Part shown: piece by piece, positions 5,071 to 8,628 of the stretch
Layout of the letters: each line of letters begins with the position of its first letter
How positions within the stretch are numbered: position 1 is the stretch's first letter
Assembly (NCBI GenBank): GCA_046715235.1
Contig: JBKJZO010000207.1
Location: forward strand, 1-8,628
DNA length: 8,628 nucleotides
DNA from: JBKJZO01 sp046715235
GTDB lineage: Bacteria > Actinomycetota > Actinomycetes > BP-191
Direction of reading: 5' to 3'
The notes under the pieces: model-generated
What the model was told of the DNA's origin: nothing
What the model saw: only the letters and a program-made list of their open reading frames with translations
The model's database searches: none
Translations under genes and position numbers: made by a program

Positions 5071-7421
5071 TGCCCGACATGGGACCGTCTCCCACTCAGG
5101 AACTCGCCGAGTTCCTTGCCGTGGTGTCGTCGTACGGCGACCCCACCGTCGCGATGCGCGCCGCGGTCGAGCAGGCTGCGCTGGCTCTGGACGCGGAGGT
5201 CGGCGCCGTCGTTCGCGAGGGCATCGGCGTCAGCGCGATCGGCTTTCCCGTCGGCCGCATCCCGCACGCCGAACTAGCCGCCGTCGCTGACGGCACCGCA
5301 ACGTCGGTCGACGTACCGGGACCCGGCCGCTGCGAGGCGATCAGCGCACCACTGGGCGGTACGCCGGCCGGCCATCTGGTCCTGGCCCGGACGCGCGCGG
5401 GTGGCTTCACCGTCGACGAGGTCCAGCTGGTACGTGCGATGGCGCGGGTTCTCGAGCTGTCGTTGGAGACCCTACGCACTCTCGCGGCGGAGCAGCAGCT
5501 GCGCGAGCACAGCGACCGGCAGGCCAGGGAGAACACCGAGCTGCTGCGCTCGCTGCGCGAGCGGCAGCGCCTGCTCGAACATCTGTCGCGGGTGCAGCGC
5601 GCCATCTCGCGCCGGGCGCCGCTACAGCAGGTGCTCGACGCGATCGTCGAGAGCACTCGCGATCTACTCAGCGCCGACGTCGTCGTGTTGCGCCTGGTCG
5701 ATCCTGAGGACGCTTCGCACATCCTGCTCTCGGCCAGCGACGGGCTACGCGAGGAGCTGGCGAATCGGATGTGGCGACTGCCCATCGCGCATGCCGGCGC
5801 CGCGGGCCGCGCTATCGAGCGCAACGAGATCGTCATCGAGCGCTACGACGAGGGCGACGAGGCCATAGAGGAGATCGCCAGCGACGCAGTTCGCGTGGCC
5901 ATGTCCGCCCCCGTGCACGACAACGGATCGGTGGTCGGCAGCTTGACCGTCGCGACCCGGCGCAGCGGGCAGAACTATCTGGCCGCCGAATGCGCGGTGC
6001 TGCAAGCGTTCGCCGAGCACGTGACACTCGCCGTCACCGACGCGCGAACACTCGAGGCGATGTACCAGGCCTTCCACGACTCGCTGACCGGCCTGGCCAG
6101 CCGCGCGCTCTTCCTCGACCGGTTGCAGCACGGCCTTTCGGGCGCCGCGCGATCGCTCACGACGGTCGGGTTGCTGTTCATTGACCTCGACCGTTTCAAG
6201 ATGGTCAACGACACCCTCGGACACGCTGCCGGAGACCTGCTCCTCGTCGAGGTGGCCGAGCGGGTCCGCGGCTGCCTGCGCGCGAGCGACACCGCCGCGC
6301 GGTTCGGTGGCGACGAGTTCGCCGTACTGCTGCAAGGCACGTCCGAGAAAGGCGCCGCGATAGTTGCGGACCGCATCATCGAGGCGGTGCGCTCGCCGTA
6401 CGCCATCGGCGGTCGTGAGGTCTTCGTCGATGCGAGCATCGGCATCGCGCTTAGCGACCCGTCGCTCATGGACGCTCACGAGCTGCTCCGCGCCGCCGAT
6501 GTCGCGATGTACCAGGCGAAACGCAACGGCAAAGGGAGGCACGAGCTCTTCGAGCCGAGCATGCACTCCGCTCTCATGGAGCGTCTCGAGCTCGAGGCCG
6601 ACCTGCGCCGCGCGATCGACGGCCAGGAGTTCGTCCTGCACTACCAGCCGATCGTCGCGCTCGACTCGGGACGAGTCATCGGCGTAGAGGCGTTGCTGCG
6701 CTGGGATCACCCTCGTCGGGGCATGGTGTCGCCGCTGGACTTCATCCCCTTCGCGGAAGAGACCGGACTGATCCTCCCCCTCGGCCAATGGGTCATGGAG
6801 CAGGCATGCAAGCAGGCGAAGGCGTGGCAGGACGAGCGCCCCACCGATCCGCCGCTGACTGTCAGCGTCAACCTCTCGGCCCGCCAGCTGGAACAACGTG
6901 ACGTTGCTCAGCGCGTCGCTGAGGCGCTGCTCGCCAGCGGCCTCGACCCGTCGTGCCTCGTGCTGGAGATCACCGAGACGCTGCTGCTCGAGGACGCGGC
7001 CGAGACCGTCGAGCGCCTCTCCGAGCTTCGTCAGGTCGGCGTGCGGGTGGCGATCGACGACTTCGGGACTGGCTATTCGTCGCTGAGCTACCTGCGGCAG
7101 TTCCCGGTCGACATCCTCAAGATCGACAAGTCGTTCGTCGACGGCATCGGCAGTGGCGCGGAGGAGTCGGCGTTCGCGCGGGCGATCGTGCGGCTAGGCC
7201 AGACTTTGCACCTGGAGATGATCGCCGAGGGCATCGAGCATCCCGGCCAGGTCGTGGAGCTGCGCCGGGCGCACTGCCAACTCGGCCAGGGGTACTTCTT
7301 TTCGCGGCCGCTGCCGGCGGAGCAGATCTCAGCGCTGCTCGCGGGCACCGCAGATGACCGCAATGAGCGGACGTTGCCGGTGCTGCCGGTCGCGCCGGAG
7401 ATCCTCGAAGCAACGGGCTGA
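5070..7421 (+). CDS. Soluble GAF-GAF-GGDEF-EAL cyclic-di-GMP synthase/phosphodiesterase
   Basis: Predicted 783-aa protein without membrane segments. Order: degenerate GAF-like domain (about 8-135), coiled-coil linker rich in Glu/Arg/Leu (about 138-180), second GAF domain (about 184-328), GGDEF domain (about 332-490), EAL domain (about 508-760). The cyclase site GGDEF is intact (413-417), the opening DSLTGLASR (337-345) is near consensus, and an inhibitory RxxD site (R404-D407) lies five residues before it. The phosphodiesterase residues are also present: E540 of EAL, N601 of NLS, E633 and E636 of EITE, DDFGTG (663-668), K684 of LKIDK, and E720 and E723 of AEGIEH. Either or both reactions (2 GTP to c-di-GMP; c-di-GMP to pGpG) could therefore occur, chosen by ligand binding at the GAF domains or by the FIST partner. 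It starts by a TGATG overlap with the second FIST gene and has no ribosome binding site of its own. Met4 is an alternative start. The N-terminal GAF plus linker resembles a module I recall beside actinobacterial FIST genes. Confidence 0.95.
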   Translation: MPDMGPSPTQELAEFLAVVSSYGDPTVAMRAAVEQAALALDAEVGAVVREGIGVSAIGFPVGRIPHAELAAVADGTATSVDVPGPGRCEAISAPLGGTPAGHLVLARTRAGGFTVDEVQLVRAMARVLELSLETLRTLAAEQQLREHSDRQARENTELLRSLRERQRLLEHLSRVQRAISRRAPLQQVLDAIVESTRDLLSADVVVLRLVDPEDASHILLSASDGLREELANRMWRLPIAHAGAAGRAIERNEIVIERYDEGDEAIEEIASDAVRVAMSAPVHDNGSVVGSLTVATRRSGQNYLAAECAVLQAFAEHVTLAVTDARTLEAMYQAFHDSLTGLASRALFLDRLQHGLSGAARSLTTVGLLFIDLDRFKMVNDTLGHAAGDLLLVEVAERVRGCLRASDTAARFGGDEFAVLLQGTSEKGAAIVADRIIEAVRSPYAIGGREVFVDASIGIALSDPSLMDAHELLRAADVAMYQAKRNGKGRHELFEPSMHSALMERLELEADLRRAIDGQEFVLHYQPIVALDSGRVIGVEALLRWDHPRRGMVSPLDFIPFAEETGLILPLGQWVMEQACKQAKAWQDERPTDPPLTVSVNLSARQLEQRDVAQRVAEALLASGLDPSCLVLEITETLLLEDAAETVERLSELRQVGVRVAIDDFGTGYSSLSYLRQFPVDILKIDKSFVDGIGSGAEESAFARAIVRLGQTLHLEMIAEGIEHPGQVVELRRAHCQLGQGYFFSRPLPAEQISALLAGTADDRNERTLPVLPVAPEILEATG

Positions 7422-7431
7422 GCTCGCTCAG
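7418..7431. other. Small inverted repeat spanning both convergent stop codons
   Basis: CTGAG (7418-7422) and CTCAG (7427-7431) pair around a CTCG loop. The TGA of the GGDEF-EAL gene (7419-7421) and the TGA of the opposing hydrolase gene (7428-7430, minus strand) sit in opposite arms. Five base pairs with no following U-tract make a weak hairpin, so I do not call it a terminator. The two genes are separated by only 6 nt here, so their transcripts must overlap or end inside each other's coding regions. Confidence 0.3.
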
Positions 7432-8279
7432 GAAGTCGACACCAGGTCGGCCAGCCACGCGCCGACTTCCTCGGCCAGTCGCTCCGGCCGTTGCTGCGGG
7501 AGCAGATGTCCCGCTTCCCAGATAGGCACGTACGTCGATCCGGGCAGCTCGGCCGCGATCCTGCGGCCGTACGCCGCCGACAGGCTGGCGTCGTCGTTGC
7601 CCCACACGACCAGCGTCGGTGGCGGGTCGGTACGCACCAGCCCGAACGCCGCCTCGACCGCGGCCGGGTCGACGGCCCGCATGAACCGGCCGAGCGCCGC
7701 AGCACCCTCCCCGCTGCGCAGCGGCCGCAGGTAGTGCTCGACGTCGCCTGCGGTGACGTCGTCGGTGCCGGTCGCCAGTCGCGACCGCAGCAGGCGGCCG
7801 CCGAGCCGGCGGGAGAGCATCAGCCGCGGCGACCGGATGACCGACGCGATCGAGGTGAGCGCGTCGGCTGGCCAGGCGTCGGCATGCAGTGGGGTGCCGG
7901 TCAGGACGAGCGCGGCCACCCGTTCAGGTGCCAACGCGGCGAGGTGTACGGCGACGCCGCCACCGACGTCGTGCGCGACCAGGACGACGCGGTCGAGCTC
8001 CAGCTGGTCGAGCAGCGCCAGCATCAGCTGCGCCTGGCTCGCCAGGTCGTAGCGGCCGGCCGGCGGCCGCTCCGAAGCGCCGAACCCGAGCAGGTCGACC
8101 GCATGCGTCGAATGCCCGTGTCCCAGGTCGCGCTGCACTGACCGCCACAGGTACGACGAGGTCGGGTAGCCGTGCAGCAGCAGCATCGCCGGGCCGTCAC
8201 CGGACCCGTGCGAGACGACGTGCAGACGCGTGCCGGCGACGACGACGTCGTTGCCGGGGAGTAGATGCCGTTCGTGCAT
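7428..8279 (-). CDS. Alpha/beta-fold hydrolase with aspartate nucleophile (dehalogenase/epoxide-hydrolase-like)
   Basis: Predicted 283-aa cytosolic hydrolase. Visible elements: oxyanion motif HGYPTSSYLWR (36-46), DLLGFGASERP (63-72), nucleophile elbow VAHDVGGGVA (101-110) with Asp104, a variable cap domain (about 130-205), the acid region VVWGNDD (224-230) with D229 or D230, and catalytic His258 in EAGHLLP. An Asp rather than Ser nucleophile, and the HG-PTSSYLWR motif, place it with haloalkane dehalogenases and epoxide hydrolases. However, the Trp that usually follows the nucleophile and binds halide is Val105, so dehalogenase activity is doubtful and the substrate is unknown. The ATG at 8279 has a clear GGAGG 4 nt upstream (8284-8288) and is preferred over an in-frame TTG at 8300. 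It is convergent with the c-di-GMP gene and divergent from the ammonia-lyase gene, so it is probably a single-gene unit with no evident link to either. Confidence 0.9.
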   Translation of the reverse strand: MHERHLLPGNDVVVAGTRLHVVSHGSGDGPAMLLLHGYPTSSYLWRSVQRDLGHGHSTHAVDLLGFGASERPPAGRYDLASQAQLMLALLDQLELDRVVLVAHDVGGGVAVHLAALAPERVAALVLTGTPLHADAWPADALTSIASVIRSPRLMLSRRLGGRLLRSRLATGTDDVTAGDVEHYLRPLRSGEGAAALGRFMRAVDPAAVEAAFGLVRTDPPPTLVVWGNDDASLSAAYGRRIAAELPGSTYVPIWEAGHLLPQQRPERLAEEVGAWLADLVSTS

Positions 8280-8302
8280 GCGACCTCCAGTGCCGGTCAA
8301 CG

Positions 8303-8308
8303 ACAGTA
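8303..8308 (-). promoter_or_regulatory. Predicted -10 box for the alpha/beta hydrolase
   Basis: TACTGT on the minus strand fits TANNNT. A start about 7 nt downstream (near 8296) would give a leader of roughly 16 nt containing the GGAGG site, which agrees with the ATG at 8279. No good -35 is seen. It lies 18 bp from the predicted -10 box of the divergent gene. Confidence 0.4.
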
Positions 8309-8329
8309 CCCGCAGCCGTACGGCGGTAC
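8306..8329. promoter_or_regulatory. Interrupted palindrome between two divergent -10 boxes
   Basis: A perfect 10-bp palindrome GCCGTACGGC (8315-8324) is flanked by outer arms GTACC (8306-8310) and GGTAC (8325-8329). The left outer arm is offset by a 4-nt insert (8311-8314). The outer arms overlap the predicted -10 boxes of both divergent genes, a position suited to a repressor controlling both. CG-rich palindromes arise easily at this GC content, so function is inference. Confidence 0.35.
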
Positions 8330-8332
8330 GTT
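8327..8332 (+). promoter_or_regulatory. Predicted -10 box of leaderless ammonia-lyase transcript
   Basis: TACGTT fits TANNNT and ends 6 nt before the GTG at 8339, so the mRNA would begin at the start codon. The GGAGG at 8335-8339 touches the GTG and cannot act as its ribosome binding site. This favours a leaderless start at 8339, or alternatively use of the in-frame GTG at 8354, which lies 14 nt beyond it. Confidence 0.45.
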
Positions 8333-8338
8333 TCGGAG

Positions 8339-8628
8339 GTGTCGCCTGAGCTCGTGACCCTCGATGAGATCCAAGCTGCGCGCTGGATGCTCGGCGGGGT
8401 CGCCGTGGCGACCCCGATCGAACACTCGCGCCAGCTCTCGTCCGCGGTCGGCGGAGTGGTCCATCTCAAGTGCGAGAACCTGCAACGGGCCGTGTCGTTC
8501 AAAATTCGCGGCGCCTATGTGCGGATCGCCAAGCTGTCGCCGGCCGAGCGCGAACTCGGTGTGGTCGCTGCCAGTGCCGGCAACCACGCGCAGGGCGTGG
8601 CGCTAGCCGCAGCACTGCTGGGTACGAC
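8339..8628 (+). CDS. ilvA: Threonine ammonia-lyase-type PLP enzyme, N-terminal part
   Basis: The first 96 complete codons are in the window and the gene runs off the right edge. The protein reads VSPELVTLDEIQAARWMLGG and continues through TPIEHS (25-30), LKCENLQ (43-49), SFKIRGAY (53-60) and ASAGNHAQGVA (77-87). The lysine in SFKIRGA is the pyridoxal-phosphate Schiff-base residue, and SAGNHAQG binds the cofactor phosphate side. This is the fold-type II pattern of threonine dehydratase/ammonia-lyase, which turns threonine into 2-oxobutanoate for isoleucine synthesis (biosynthetic IlvA) or for threonine breakdown (TdcB-like). SFKIRGA and the short N-terminus look closer to the TdcB-like, actinobacterial form. 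Without the C-terminus I cannot tell whether a regulatory ACT-type domain is present; serine racemase remains an alternative. GTG at 8339 (leaderless) is preferred; GTG at 8354 is possible. It is divergent from the hydrolase gene. Confidence 0.85.
   Translation, partial: MSPELVTLDEIQAARWMLGGVAVATPIEHSRQLSSAVGGVVHLKCENLQRAVSFKIRGAYVRIAKLSPAERELGVVAASAGNHAQGVALAAALLGT

Noticed and set aside
5745..6896. 383-codon open frame on the minus strand
   Set aside because: It is antisense to the GAF/GGDEF/EAL region, with no recognisable domain.
8485..8520. Unusual residues before the PLP lysine (RAVSFK instead of RTGSFK)
   Set aside because: This position varies among threonine dehydratases, so it is not evidence of an altered enzyme.

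Overview
The window is a stretch of a high-GC Gram-positive chromosome, most likely an actinobacterium (Actinomycetota). This rests on very high GC with strong third-position G/C bias, tightly packed overlapping genes, GTG starts, and two genes that fit the leaderless pattern common in that phylum (a TANNNT -10 box 6-7 nt before the start codon). I cannot name a genus. All seven genes are placed from their own sequence. No RNA gene, insertion sequence, CRISPR array or phage gene was seen, and there is no gene-free stretch longer than about 90 bases.

Layout. Left (1-1590, minus strand): the start of a short-leader VWA-type protein (partial) lies 2 nt downstream of a 470-aa AAA+ ATPase of the magnesium-chelatase/MoxR-like class. 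This is a typical ATPase plus VWA-partner operon. Centre (1682-7421, plus strand): four genes read the same way, a FIST-domain protein, a ROK-family sugar kinase-like protein, a second and dissimilar FIST-domain protein, and a 783-aa cytosolic GAF-GAF-GGDEF-EAL protein. The first pair shares a 4-nt GTGA overlap, the last pair a 1-nt TGATG overlap, and 72 nt separate the two pairs. Right (7428-8628): an alpha/beta hydrolase on the minus strand converges on the c-di-GMP gene with only 6 nt between stop codons. A threonine ammonia-lyase-type PLP enzyme diverges from the hydrolase and runs off the end of the window.

How the genes work together. The central cluster looks like a split signalling system: free-standing small-molecule sensors (FIST) made together with a soluble enzyme that carries both cyclic-di-GMP synthesis and breakdown domains with intact motifs. 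FIST proteins of the NosP type bind heme and sense nitric oxide, and are often encoded beside c-di-GMP enzymes or histidine kinases. That makes a sensor-output pairing here plausible but unproven. The ROK gene between the two FIST genes is the unexpected member, and suggests a sugar or sugar-phosphate input, or a kinase used in signalling. This FIST-ROK-FIST-GGDEF/EAL arrangement is the most interesting thing in the window. Two compact divergent intergenic regions (1591-1681 and 8280-8338) hold inverted repeats next to or between the predicted promoters.
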